Assembly (NCBI GenBank): GCA_024695935.1
Contig: JAILHH010000014.1
Coordinates: 1 to 64,000, forward strand
Length of the DNA: 64,000 nucleotides
Reading direction: 5' to 3'
DNA from: Acetatifactor sp.
GTDB lineage: Bacteria > Bacillota > Clostridia > Lachnospirales > Lachnospiraceae
A program made the translations under genes and the position numbers. The notes under the pieces were generated by a model. The model was not told the DNA's origin and ran no database searches. It worked only from the letters and a program-made list of their open reading frames with translations. Position 1 is the stretch's first letter; each line of letters starts with the position of its first letter. Below, piece by piece: positions 45,239 through 53,344 of this stretch.

Positions 45239-46039
45239 TTACGGTTGCTTGCCGATGTAGGCAAGTATCCCACCGTCCACATATAAAATGTGTCCGTTTA
45301 CAAAATCCGATGCCTCTGAAGCCAGAAAAACAGCAGGGCCTTTCAGATCATTGGGCGTACCCCAGCGCTCTGCCGGAGTCTTTGCTATGATAAAACTGTC
45401 AAACGGATGTCTTGATCCGTCGGGCTGAGTTTCTCTGAGCGGTGCCGTCTGAGGCGTTGCAATGTACCCGGGACCGATACCGTTACACTGAATATTATAT
45501 TTGCCATATTCAGATGCGATATTTTTGGTAAGCATCTTTAATCCGCCCTTTGCAGCCGCGTATGCAGAAACTGTTTCTCTTCCCAGTTCGCTCATCATAG
45601 AGCATATGTTTATTATCTTTCCATGCCCCTTTTCGATCATATCGGGAAGCACGGCCTTTGCCATAATAAATGGAGCTACCAGGTCGATATCCACCACTTC
45701 CCTGAAATCGTTTGCTCCCATCTCTGTCATGGGAATCCTCTTTATGATACCGGCATTGTTAACCAGAATATCAACTGTTCCCAAATCTTTTCTGATACCG
45801 GAAATCATCTCATTTACCTGACTATCATCAGTCACGTCACAGATAAAACCTTTTGCATCAATACCTCTTTCGGCATAATCCGAAAGTGCTTTTTCAAGAT
45901 GCTCACTGCTCCTGCAGTTAAAAGCGATCTTTGCCCCGGCTTCAGACAATGCGCATCCTATGGCAAATCCAATGCCATATGCGCCCCCCGTCACCAAAGC
46001 AACTTTCCCCTCCAGTGAAAAAAGCCTGTTTGCTTCCAT
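45239..46039 (-). CDS. dhuD: SDR oxidoreductase, probable DhuD/KduD
   Basis: The protein is a classical short-chain dehydrogenase with the cofactor loop TGGAYGIGFAIG, NNAG, and the YAAAK catalytic pair. With its partners it would reduce 2,5-diketo-3-deoxygluconate to 2-keto-3-deoxygluconate; gluconate 5-dehydrogenase is the alternative. The start at 46039 gives the standard N-terminus MEANRLFSLEGKVALVTGG and has AAGGAAGG about 9 bases upstream; an ATG at 46090 would add 17 residues. The three genes form one uronate operon. Confidence 0.85.
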   Translation of the reverse strand: MEANRLFSLEGKVALVTGGAYGIGFAIGCALSEAGAKIAFNCRSSEHLEKALSDYAERGIDAKGFICDVTDDSQVNEMISGIRKDLGTVDILVNNAGIIKRIPMTEMGANDFREVVDIDLVAPFIMAKAVLPDMIEKGHGKIINICSMMSELGRETVSAYAAAKGGLKMLTKNIASEYGKYNIQCNGIGPGYIATPQTAPLRETQPDGSRHPFDSFIIAKTPAERWGTPNDLKGPAVFLASEASDFVNGHILYVDGGILAYIGKQP

Positions 46040-46192
46040 AAACCATAACCTTCCTTCTTTTTTTTCGTGATGAAAACTTTTTATTTTCACACAAAGGTAA
46101 TTATATCATCCTGTTTCAGAAGCGTATATGCACTTGAAAAAATAAAAAATTTTTATTTTTTTCGTCAGGTAATGAACGGTCTCTTTTGATAT

Positions 46193-46222
46193 CAAAACGC
46201 CTCACAGTAAAAACTGTGAGGC
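46193..46222 (-). terminator. intrinsic terminator after the chemotaxis receptor gene
   Basis: On the minus strand GCCTCACAG pairs perfectly with CTGTGAGGC around a 6-base loop and is followed by GTTTTG. It lies about 18 bases after the stop of the receptor gene. Confidence 0.8.
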
Positions 46223-46239
46223 ATTTATTAATATCATTT

Positions 46240-47718
46240 TTATTTACTGAACAATTCCAGCTTCGAATGGATCTCCGCCATGATATTTGAGAAGGATCTG
46301 ACCATGTCCACATTCTCTTCGGAGCTTCTGGCAACCTCCTGAGTACTTGCGGAAATCTGCTGACTGCTGGCTGACAATGTGCTCACAGAGTCGACTATGA
46401 TATGATTTGCATCTATCATCTGCTTCATCAAATTTCCCATTTCGGCTGTCTCTTTAAGCAGAACGGATACATTGTCCTTTATCTCGGTAAATTGATCTTT
46501 TGCCTTGTCTGCAAATTCTCTCTGTGCCATTGAGATGTTTACACTCTCATCAACCTTTCTAACCACATCCGTTGCATCATCGGCAAGCTGATCAAGGATA
46601 CTTCCGATCTGTTCTGTAGCGGATTTTGTCTGCTCTGCCAGCTGTCTGATCTCGTCCGCAACAACCGCAAAGCCTCTGCCGGCTTCGCCCGCTCTGGCCG
46701 CCTCTATTGATGCATTCAGTGCAAGGAGATTTGTCTGTGCCGAAATACTTAGGATCATATTTGTGATCTCTCGAACGGATTCAGAGCGCTTATGAAGATT
46801 TTCTGCCGAAATCTTCATCTGTTCACCCGATTCAATTGCCTGATCCACCTTGCCGGTCAGGCCTTCCATGGACTTGCTTCCTTCATCAACGCTTAATCTG
46901 GCATTGTTGGTCTTTTCCAAAATAGCTTCAGTCTTATCACTGGAGTCCTCTATCAGTCTGGCGATGGATTCGGTTTGCTGTGTTTCATCCATAATGGCAT
47001 TTGTGTTGTCTGAAACGCCTGCGGTTATTCCCTGCAATACGTCACGCATAAAGGCTGTGGCTTTTTCTATACTGCCCACCAGATCCGTAACTTCATCCAT
47101 TTTATCCTTTACATCCAGGGCAACCGATTGTATCTTGTCGGAGACATCTTTTGCCTCAACGGCATTTTTCTCTGCGCTTTCTATGGAAGTATCAAAGAAA
47201 TCCTTTAACAGCTTGATACCTCTGAAGATTGCCACAGAACACAGGATCGATACAATAATCTCTATCATCATAAGTTCAAGCTGTTCTGTGGGATCCGCAG
47301 CGGTGGCAACCAAAACGGTTCCTCTGAGTATATTGAGGATCAAAAACAGAACAGTCAGGATTCTGGCTGTTACAATATCCAATGTTAACATTATGCAGAT
47401 AAGGATCGGAACGAAATACGGATATGTCGTATTGGACTGGGACATGAACATCATGGATGCATATACGACCAGGAAGCCGTAAGCCACTATTCTCGAATAG
47501 ATAAGTTCACCCCTGGACCTAATGAAGAATATCAGACAGCAGACATACACGATGATGTTTAAAACGATGGGCACAATACTCATAACAGGTGCCAGATCAG
47601 AAGCTGCCATCTGCGATCCACACCCTATCAGTACAAAGACTGCCGTTATGGTGTGAATAATAAATAATAACTTGTGAGAATTTGTCAAAAACAGACGTTT
47701 CAGATTTTGTTCGCTCAT
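46240..47718 (-). CDS. methyl-accepting chemotaxis protein
   Basis: The 492-residue protein has an N-terminal membrane domain with about six helices (17-175) and little extracellular part, so it likely senses within the membrane. A cytosolic helical signalling domain follows with the conserved hairpin tip [19 protein letters not shown] and [18 protein letters not shown]. No HAMP domain is evident. It would control CheA; no other chemotaxis gene is in the window. It stands alone between two terminators. Confidence 0.92.
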   Translation of the reverse strand: MSEQNLKRLFLTNSHKLLFIIHTITAVFVLIGCGSQMAASDLAPVMSIVPIVLNIIVYVCCLIFFIRSRGELIYSRIVAYGFLVVYASMMFMSQSNTTYPYFVPILICIMLTLDIVTARILTVLFLILNILRGTVLVATAADPTEQLELMMIEIIVSILCSVAIFRGIKLLKDFFDTSIESAEKNAVEAKDVSDKIQSVALDVKDKMDEVTDLVGSIEKATAFMRDVLQGITAGVSDNTNAIMDETQQTESIARLIEDSSDKTEAILEKTNNARLSVDEGSKSMEGLTGKVDQAIESGEQMKISAENLHKRSESVREITNMILSISAQTNLLALNASIEAARAGEAGRGFAVVADEIRQLAEQTKSATEQIGSILDQLADDATDVVRKVDESVNISMAQREFADKAKDQFTEIKDNVSVLLKETAEMGNLMKQMIDANHIIVDSVSTLSASSQQISASTQEVARSSEENVDMVRSFSNIMAEIHSKLELFSK

Positions 47719-47940
47719 ATTTCCCCTCCATGAAAAATAAAAGTTACAAACTATCGTTTACGTTAAAGTTAAATAAACAAATTTCATAGGCCAAATCATC
47801 ATAAATCCGTGCCCTATTCAATTGGTTACATTATACTAAAAAATCATAAATATGTATATAGTATTTACGAAAAAAAAATCATTTTTTTACCAAAAACAAA
47901 CATAATTCTGAATATTTATCATCGCCTCGTCATATATTAT

Positions 47941-47976
47941 AAAAATGAAACGGACAGCTTTTTCAGCCGTCCGTTT
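47941..47976 (-). terminator. intrinsic terminator after queF
   Basis: On the minus strand AAACGGACGGCT pairs with AGCTGTCCGTTT over 12 bp (one wobble) with a short loop and is followed by CATTTTTAT. It closes the queC-transporter-queF operon about 12 bases after the queF stop. Confidence 0.88.
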
Positions 47977-47987
47977 GTGATTTGGTT

Positions 47988-48476
47988 TTATCTGTTGTCG
48001 ACTCTCTCCAGGTTCATGTCATGGTGAGTAAGTCTGTTCCATGCCACATCTTCCCACTTGGTTCCGGGCTTTCCGTAGTTACAATAAGGGTCGATGGAAA
48101 TTCCGCCTCTTGGCAGGAATTTTCCGGTAACCTCGATATATTTGGGATCCATAAGTTTTATCAGATCCTTCATTATCTTGTTCACACAATCCTCATGGAA
48201 ATCACCATGGTTTCTGTACGAGAACAGATACAGCTTCAAAGATTTGCTCTCAACCATTATATCCCCGGGAACATAGGAAATATAAATCGTCGCATAATCG
48301 GGTTGACCCGTTATGGGACAAAGACTTGTAAATTCGGGACAGTTGAATTTAACATAATAGTCATTTTCAGGATGCTTGTTTTTAAATGTTTCAAGCACTG
48401 AAGGGTCATAATCTGTAGGATATTTTGTATGCTCACTGCCAAGTTTTGTAAGTCCTTCGTTTTCTCTTTCGCTCAT
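47988..48476 (-). CDS. queF: NADPH-dependent 7-cyano-7-deazaguanine reductase
   Basis: QueF reduces preQ0 to preQ1 in queuosine synthesis. At 162 residues it is the short, single-domain type. The catalytic cysteine lies in [13 protein letters not shown], and the [13 protein letters not shown]-type block (here [12 protein letters not shown]) completes the active site. It ends the queuosine precursor operon 3 bases after the transporter gene. Confidence 0.95.
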   Translation of the reverse strand: MSERENEGLTKLGSEHTKYPTDYDPSVLETFKNKHPENDYYVKFNCPEFTSLCPITGQPDYATIYISYVPGDIMVESKSLKLYLFSYRNHGDFHEDCVNKIMKDLIKLMDPKYIEVTGKFLPRGGISIDPYCNYGKPGTKWEDVAWNRLTHHDMNLERVDNR

Positions 48477-48479
48477 TTT

Positions 48480-49163
48480 TTATTCCTCCCTGGGTTTGAT
48501 AAGTCTTGCAAGGTAGATAAAAGGTGTATCTGCAATGGCAACCACTGCCTTAAATAAATATGTTGTGATCAGAATGCTGAAAAATACTCCTGTGGGATAA
48601 GTTCCCCAGAATGCCAGAAATGTAAATATCACAGTGTCAACAGCCTGGCTTAAAAGCGTACTTCCGTTATTTCTAAGCCAAAGTTTTTTGCTGTCATCAC
48701 CTGTCTTCTTCCAAATAAAATGATACAGGAACACATCAATATTCTGACTGCAGATAAATCCCAGGAGACTTGCTATGGTGATCCTGGGCACAAGACCGAA
48801 TACCACGCTTAAGCTCTCGCTTATATAATCATTCGCATTTGGTGTAAAGAGCAGGATCATCTGAGAGCCCAGCATCCACAGAAGCATTACCGTAAAGCTG
48901 TACATAACGGCTTTCTTAGCATCCTTTTTCCCGTATTTTTCGGAAAGGATATCGGTTACGAGGAAGGTTGATGCATAAAGCACATTTCCCCCTGTAGTGG
49001 AAAGACCAAACAGGTCAATGCATTTGCATACGGCAATATTTCCCAGAAGTGTTCCAAAGATGGCAAAAGCGTATAAACCGTTCTTTCCGTAAAGCTTGTA
49101 CAACAAAAGTACACTTCCAAGATATAACAATACAGTGATGATAAAGATCAATTCGTTAGACAT
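48480..49163 (-). CDS. VUT-family queuosine precursor transporter
   Basis: The 227-residue hydrophobic protein has six or seven helices and family features including FLVTDILSEKYGKKDAKKA, which is shared with YhhQ. Such proteins import preQ0, preQ1 or queuine. It lies between queC and queF and is under the same riboswitch, so the cell can both make and take up the precursor. Confidence 0.9.
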   Translation of the reverse strand: MSNELIFIITVLLYLGSVLLLYKLYGKNGLYAFAIFGTLLGNIAVCKCIDLFGLSTTGGNVLYASTFLVTDILSEKYGKKDAKKAVMYSFTVMLLWMLGSQMILLFTPNANDYISESLSVVFGLVPRITIASLLGFICSQNIDVFLYHFIWKKTGDDSKKLWLRNNGSTLLSQAVDTVIFTFLAFWGTYPTGVFFSILITTYLFKAVVAIADTPFIYLARLIKPREE

Positions 49164-49171
49164 ATTCTACC

Positions 49172-49858
49172 TCAATTTTCATATTCTATGGGATCTTTTA
49201 TCCCATTTTGTTTAAAAGCTTCTATTCTGTCTCTGCAGGTTCCGCAGACTCCGCATGCCTTTTCATGGCCCTCATAACAGCTCCATGTAAGTTCAAAGGG
49301 GACTCCGACTCTAAGTCCCTCAGCCACCACTTCACTCTTTGGCTTGTCGATGAAAGGTGCCACGATCCTGCACTCATTTCCGCTTCCGATATATATCGCA
49401 TCGGATATGGCTTTATTGAAAGCAATGCTTGTATCCGGGTAAGCATTTCCCGCCGCATCATCCGCATGGGCTCCGTAATATATCTCGCTGCAGCCGTGAC
49501 TTAAGGCAATGGATGCAGCAGACGATAAAAACAGTCCGTTTCTGTAGGGCACATAGGTATTTACCGGCGCACCGCCTGTCTTTTTTAATTGTTCGGAGTA
49601 TTCCTCATGAGGGATCTCCTCCTTTGCTCCCTCCAGGAGCGTACAGTCACTGTCCTTGAATATAGCTCCCAGGTCCAGCTCTATACGCTTTACGCCATAG
49701 TATTTTGCAACCTTTTTGGATGCATCCATTTCTTTTTTATGTTTCTGTCCATAATATACGGACAGGGCAAGTACTTCCTCCGGACCGTATTTTTTAACGG
49801 CCATGCCGAGGCACACGGAACTGTCAAGCCCGCCACTGAATAATACCAATGCTTTCAT
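49172..49858 (-). CDS. queC: 7-cyano-7-deazaguanine synthase
   Basis: QueC converts 7-carboxy-7-deazaguanine to preQ0 with ATP and ammonia. The 228-residue protein has the PP-loop LFSGGLDSSVCLG near the N-terminus and the zinc-binding cysteines in CYEGHEKACGVCGTC. It is the first gene of the operon. The other preQ0 genes (queD, queE, folE) are not in the window. The start ATG has AAGGAAAAAC upstream. Confidence 0.95.
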   Translation of the reverse strand: MKALVLFSGGLDSSVCLGMAVKKYGPEEVLALSVYYGQKHKKEMDASKKVAKYYGVKRIELDLGAIFKDSDCTLLEGAKEEIPHEEYSEQLKKTGGAPVNTYVPYRNGLFLSSAASIALSHGCSEIYYGAHADDAAGNAYPDTSIAFNKAISDAIYIGSGNECRIVAPFIDKPKSEVVAEGLRVGVPFELTWSCYEGHEKACGVCGTCRDRIEAFKQNGIKDPIEYEN

Positions 49859-49925
49859 TTTGTTTTTCCTTTTTTTATGCCAATCACTCTCATGCGAGCA
49901 TTATGCTATGAATTTGTCTCATTAT

Positions 49926-49977
49926 CGCCAAATGCCTGCCCGAGCGAGCTCGGCAGTAGCTTGGCTCATTGTTATAA
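49926..49977. repeat. 52-bp repeat, copy A1
   Basis: This 52-bp stretch matches 50040-50091 at 51 of 52 positions (one A/C change). It holds nested inverted repeats: GCCAA / TTGGC outside and CTGCCCGAGC / GCTCGGCAG inside. It lies in the queC leader. The start of the larger composite element follows it. Confidence 0.9.
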
Positions 49978-50039
49978 TCGAGCAGGTTAATACCTGCTCG
50001 CCGACACCTCAAGGCTACCGCCTTTCGGTGTCCTACATT

Positions 50040-50091
50040 CGCCAAATGCCTGCCCGAGCGAGCTCGGCAGTCGCTTGGCTCATTGTTATAA
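50040..50091. repeat. 52-bp repeat, copy A2
   Basis: This is the second direct copy of 49926-49977, 114 bp further on, and forms the third hairpin of composite element A. Confidence 0.9.
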
Positions 50092-50122
50092 CAAAAAATA
50101 GCTTTGCAAAACGCAAAGCTAT
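50092..50122 (-). terminator. terminator of the preQ1 riboswitch leader
   Basis: On the minus strand ATAGCTTTGC pairs perfectly with GCAAAGCTAT around GTTTT and is followed by TTTTTTG. It lies about 28 bases after the preQ1-I aptamer. A preceding segment (CTATGATTAC) could pair with GTGGTTATAG and so break the terminator, giving an antiterminator. Binding of preQ1 would then favour termination ahead of queC. Confidence 0.8.
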
Positions 50123-50149
50123 AACCACACTCAAAATATGTAATCATAG

Positions 50150-50192
50150 TCCTGGTTTTGTTTAACGACAGGATGGTACAAACGAACTGTCG
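50150..50192 (-). promoter_or_regulatory. preQ1-I riboswitch
   Basis: On the minus strand CGACA pairs with TGTCG (P1). The loop GTTCGTTTGTACCA matches the family loop (GTTC...TAC.A), with UCC ready to pair with GGA at the end of the A-rich tail TTAAACAAAACCAGGA (P2 pseudoknot). The tail is very like that of the Thermoanaerobacter tengcongensis aptamer. A promoter stands just upstream and a terminator just downstream, ahead of queC, the VUT transporter and queF. Confidence 0.82.
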
Positions 50193-50211
50193 GTGCTTTT
50201 GCACAGGTGAA

Positions 50212-50240
50212 AATGTATCACTAATCTTAAGATATGTCAA
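50212..50240 (-). promoter_or_regulatory. promoter of the queuosine precursor operon
   Basis: On the minus strand TTGACA (50240-50235) and TACATT (50217-50212) are separated by 17 bases. Transcription would start near 50205, just before the riboswitch. Confidence 0.7.
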
Positions 50241-50271
50241 TATTTTTTTCTATGTGCCTTTACTGTCAGAT

Positions 50272-50934
50272 TCAGGCTCTCTCATCACGTAAGTACTCAT
50301 TAACTTCGTACAGGTCTGTTAACACTGTCTCTGCGAGTTCTTTCATCTCTTCTGTTTCCGGCAACAGATCAGGTACCATAATGGGTCTTAAGTTTCCTCT
50401 GTAGGCTGATCTGATCCCATTATATGAATCTTCGATGGCATAGGCCTTTGCGGGCTCCACTCCTATCTCTTCACAGGCTTTTAAGAAAATATCCGGAGCA
50501 GGTTTACTCTTTTCCACCATATCGCCTGTGACAACAGTATCAAAAAACGAAAGTATTCCGGCATCACGCAATTGATCTATCACAGTTTTACGTTTTGTCG
50601 AAGAAGCCAATGCGATCTTTTTATTGTTGTCTGACAAAAATGTAAGCAGCTCAACAACACCTTTTTTCATCGGGAGCCTCCCTCCGTCATATCTTTCATG
50701 ATACATCACGGATGCTTCCTTCGCATATCTGTCATAGGGAAAATCATCACCGTAAGCTTCCAGCATGATCTCCCGGGTTTTGGCCGCATTTGTGCCTGTG
50801 CAGGCCAGGTACGGCCCCTCTATGTCAGGTATATTATATTTTTTTGACAGTTCTATCCAGCAGTCCATTACAGCTTTCTCAGAGTCAAATATGACCCCGT
50901 CCATATCAAATACAACCGCTTCAAATGACTTCAT
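50272..50934 (-). CDS. HAD-superfamily hydrolase, beta-phosphoglucomutase-like
   Basis: The 220-residue protein has HAD motif I VVFDMDGVIFDSE with the nucleophilic aspartate, ALASSTKR (motif II) and a VEDSYNGIRSA motif IV. The cap domain type and motifs fit the beta-phosphoglucomutase or small sugar-phosphate phosphatase subgroup; the substrate is not predictable. It lies downstream of a TetR gene on the same strand, with 35 bases between. Confidence 0.88.
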   Translation of the reverse strand: MKSFEAVVFDMDGVIFDSEKAVMDCWIELSKKYNIPDIEGPYLACTGTNAAKTREIMLEAYGDDFPYDRYAKEASVMYHERYDGGRLPMKKGVVELLTFLSDNNKKIALASSTKRKTVIDQLRDAGILSFFDTVVTGDMVEKSKPAPDIFLKACEEIGVEPAKAYAIEDSYNGIRSAYRGNLRPIMVPDLLPETEEMKELAETVLTDLYEVNEYLRDERA

Positions 50935-50969
50935 AAACTTATCCCTTTACAGATTCTTTACTGTTTTTA

Positions 50970-51497
50970 TTACTTTACGATATTTACCAAAGTGGCAGCG
51001 ATGTCCTCCACTCTTTCCTGCTTTCCGCCCTCTTCCCATTTCAGAAAACTGTTTAAAAGCGCTCCGGCATAGGCATAGAGTTTGTAAACGGAAATACTGT
51101 GATCAGTGTTCATATGTTTTAGCATAAACTCATTTACTCCCTCCAGCATGACGGAGTGAAGATTGTTCTTTGAAAGAGTGAGGAAAAAATCCGAATATCT
51201 GTCAAAGAAATTAAATGAAAAAACTATATGATCATAGTCAAAATATGAACTTCCGCTAAGTTCCTCTCCGCTTGAGACATACTCGGAGACAATGATGTTT
51301 AAATAATCCGTCAGCACGGAATAGGCGGATGAGTAATATTTATAAAAAGAAGTTCTGGACACTCCGGCTTTCTTTACGATGTCCGACACTTTTATCCTGT
51401 TAAAGTCATTTTTTTTGAGTAACAGTATCACCGCTTCCCCGACGCATCTGCGGGTAAACTCCGATTTTTGATTTGTAAGTATATTTCTAAGCTGCAT
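50970..51497 (-). CDS. TetR-family transcriptional regulator
   Basis: The 175-residue protein has an N-terminal helix-turn-helix (IKVSDIVKKAGVSRTSFYKYY) and an all-helical ligand/dimer domain. It is divergent from a degV gene, with 225 bases between that contain two palindromes (51571-51585 and 51600-51610). It probably controls itself, and perhaps the degV gene and the HAD gene behind it. The ligand is unknown. Confidence 0.87.
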   Translation of the reverse strand: MQLRNILTNQKSEFTRRCVGEAVILLLKKNDFNRIKVSDIVKKAGVSRTSFYKYYSSAYSVLTDYLNIIVSEYVSSGEELSGSSYFDYDHIVFSFNFFDRYSDFFLTLSKNNLHSVMLEGVNEFMLKHMNTDHSISVYKLYAYAGALLNSFLKWEEGGKQERVEDIAATLVNIVK

Positions 51498-51570
51498 TTC
51501 TTTTCTCTCGTTCCCGGTTTTATCATCTGAGAATATGGATCAAACATTTAGATGAACAAAAACCGCTATT

Positions 51571-51610
51571 TTGTAAATTGTACAACAGGAAATGTTTTTT
51601 TACAATGTAA
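51571..51610. promoter_or_regulatory. paired palindromes, candidate TetR operator
   Basis: TTGTAAATTGTACAA (51571-51585) is a TTGTA/TACAA inverted repeat, and TTACAATGTAA (51600-51610) is a perfect 5-1-5 palindrome with the related half-site TGTAA. Both lie between the divergent TetR and degV genes. Confidence 0.45.
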
Positions 51611-51682
51611 TATGATTTTCAAGAAAATGCCTGACGGGCAAAAACAGCTTTATATGCATCAAAAAACGAAAGGAAAGTTCCG

Positions 51683-51721
51683 ATGACAAAAAAGCTTTGT
51701 TACCGGACGAAAAGAAATTAA
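51683..51721 (+). CDS. possible 12-residue leader peptide before degV
   Basis: An ATG at 51683, 7 to 8 bases after AAAGGAAAG, opens a 12-codon frame (MTKKLCYRTKRN) that stops one base before the GTG of degV. The degV GTG itself has only a weak binding site, so translation may be coupled through this leader. It is short and could be chance. Confidence 0.35.
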   Translation: MTKKLCYRTKRN

Positions 51722-51722
51722 C

Positions 51723-52550
51723 GTGATCAAATTCGTAACCGATTCTTCCTGCGACATATATGAATTAAATGGCACACCAATAAATGTTGCCCCATTAAAG
51801 ATTTCAACCGCTGAACGGGAATTTACAGATAATGAAAGCCTGAATGTGCACGAGATGCTGGATTACCTTGCTTCCTACCGCGACAGATCTTACACGGCCT
51901 GCCCCTCAACGGACAGCTGGCTTCAGGCATTTGAAGGCGGCAGCGAAATATATGTTGTAACTATGACAAGCAATCTCTCAGGTACTTACAACAGCGCCTG
52001 TATCGCAAAGGACTTATATCTCGAAAAACATCCCGAGGCAAAGATCTGTATAACAGACACTCTCACCACAGGTCCGGAGATGCATCTGGTGATGGAAAAG
52101 ATCCTTGAATACAAAGAAAAAGGCAGAACTTTTGAAGAGATTGAGACAGGAATAAAAGATTATTTAAAAACCACAAGGCTTTTTTTCAGTTTCAAATCCC
52201 TGCATAACTTTGCCCAAAACGGCAGGGTCAGCAAGGTCGTTGCTTCCCTTGTGGGTAAACTTAATATCAGTATCATCGGCACGGCAACCGCTGACGGAAA
52301 TATCGATCCTCAGTTTAAGATAAGAGGCGAAAAATGCGTCCTTAACAAACTGACAACAGAGATGTACTCTGCGGGTTTTAAGGGCGGAAAACTCAGGATA
52401 TGCCACATAGAAAATGAAGATCTCGCCATGAAGCTGGGAGATCTTGTCAAAGAAAAATACCCCGATACCGACCTATCCGTTTACCCTGCAAGAGGACTTT
52501 GCAGTTACTACGGTGAGCGCGGTGGGATCATAATCGGAATCGAATGTTAA
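51723..52550 (+). CDS. DegV-family fatty-acid-binding protein
   Basis: DegV/FakB proteins bind a fatty acid and present it to the kinase FakA for phosphorylation. The 275-residue protein has the family start VTDSSCDI, the TSNLSGTYNSA block and GRVSKV. The start is a GTG with a weak ribosome binding site, one base after the stop of a possible leader peptide. Its last 4 bases overlap the end of the convergent ABC ATPase gene. Confidence 0.9.
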   Translation: MIKFVTDSSCDIYELNGTPINVAPLKISTAEREFTDNESLNVHEMLDYLASYRDRSYTACPSTDSWLQAFEGGSEIYVVTMTSNLSGTYNSACIAKDLYLEKHPEAKICITDTLTTGPEMHLVMEKILEYKEKGRTFEEIETGIKDYLKTTRLFFSFKSLHNFAQNGRVSKVVASLVGKLNISIIGTATADGNIDPQFKIRGEKCVLNKLTTEMYSAGFKGGKLRICHIENEDLAMKLGDLVKEKYPDTDLSVYPARGLCSYYGERGGIIIGIEC

Positions 52551-53344
52551 ACAGCTTCCCTGCCGGGTAAATATGTCACAGACAAAGCACCTGTTATGGG
52601 ATTATTGTATATTTCACTGTCCACATCATACAGTGTGCGAATGGTCTCTCTGGTCAAAAGTTTTTGAGGAGTACCCTCTTTAACCACCTTTCCTGCCTTT
52701 AAAGCATATATATAATCACAGTATCTGGCGCTGAGTTCAACATCATGCAACACACTCAAAGTGGAAATACCGAGACTTTTTACCAGTTCAAGCACTTCAA
52801 ACTGGAATTTAACATCCAGATGATTTGTAGGCTCATCCAATATCAACAGTTTAGGCTTTTGAGCGATGGCCCTTGCCAAGATCACTCGCTGTTTTTCTCC
52901 TCCCGAAAGAGACAGGAAACTACGATCCCTCAAACCTTTGAGTTCAGTTTTTTCAAGAGCATCATCCAGAATGCAATAGTCTTCATCATTAAACGCTTCC
53001 ATCATTTTCTTGTGGGGCGATCTACCCATAAGCACCATATCCTCCACTGAAAAATCAAATGACATCTCGTTAAACTGCCCTACAACTGCTATATTTTTTG
53101 CGACTTCCTTTGGAGTCATGCATGCCATGGACTTTCCATTCAGCAGCACTTTGCCTTTTTCGATGGGATTGACTCTGTATATTGCCTTTAACAGCGTGGA
53201 CTTTCCGCATCCGTTGGGTCCTATTATCCCTACGCTCTGTCCCTCCTCTACTTTCAGACTTACTCCCTTAACTATATTTGTTCTGCCTAAAGTGACCTTC
53301 AGCTCTTTTACTTCCAAATTCATTTTATGCTCCTCCGAATCCAT
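52547..53344 (-). CDS. iron/corrinoid-type ABC transporter ATPase
   Basis: The 265-residue protein is a FecE/BtuD-group ABC ATPase with Walker A GPNGCGKST, signature LSLSGGEKQR, Walker B LLILDEP and the H-loop in VLHDVEL. It energises the permease encoded directly upstream (20-base overlap). The substrate may be a ferric siderophore, heme or corrinoid. No cobalamin riboswitch is near. Confidence 0.9.
   Translation of the reverse strand: MDSEEHKMNLEVKELKVTLGRTNIVKGVSLKVEEGQSVGIIGPNGCGKSTLLKAIYRVNPIEKGKVLLNGKSMACMTPKEVAKNIAVVGQFNEMSFDFSVEDMVLMGRSPHKKMMEAFNDEDYCILDDALEKTELKGLRDRSFLSLSGGEKQRVILARAIAQKPKLLILDEPTNHLDVKFQFEVLELVKSLGISTLSVLHDVELSARYCDYIYALKAGKVVKEGTPQKLLTRETIRTLYDVDSEIYNNPITGALSVTYLPGREAV

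Larger units (their letters stand above)
49958..50122. repeat. composite structured repeat element, copy A
   Basis: Read on the plus strand it has a GGCTC...ATAA start, a CGAGCAGG hairpin, the hairpin ACACCTCAAGGC...GCCTTTCGGTGT, a hairpin centred on AGCGAGCT ending TTGGCTCATTGTTA, and last a perfect hairpin. The same order and structure recur at 60511-60680 with different stem sequences. It fills most of the 412-base gap before queC together with the riboswitch leader. Function is unknown. Confidence 0.75.

Noticed and set aside
49926-50091. Two near-identical 52-bp repeats as a possible CRISPR array
   Set aside because: There are only two units, 114 bp apart, with internal hairpins and no cas gene; the units belong to a composite structured repeat.
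50272-50934. HAD gene as part of the queuosine operon
   Set aside because: A promoter, riboswitch and terminator stand between it and queC, and its motifs fit sugar-phosphate phosphatases.
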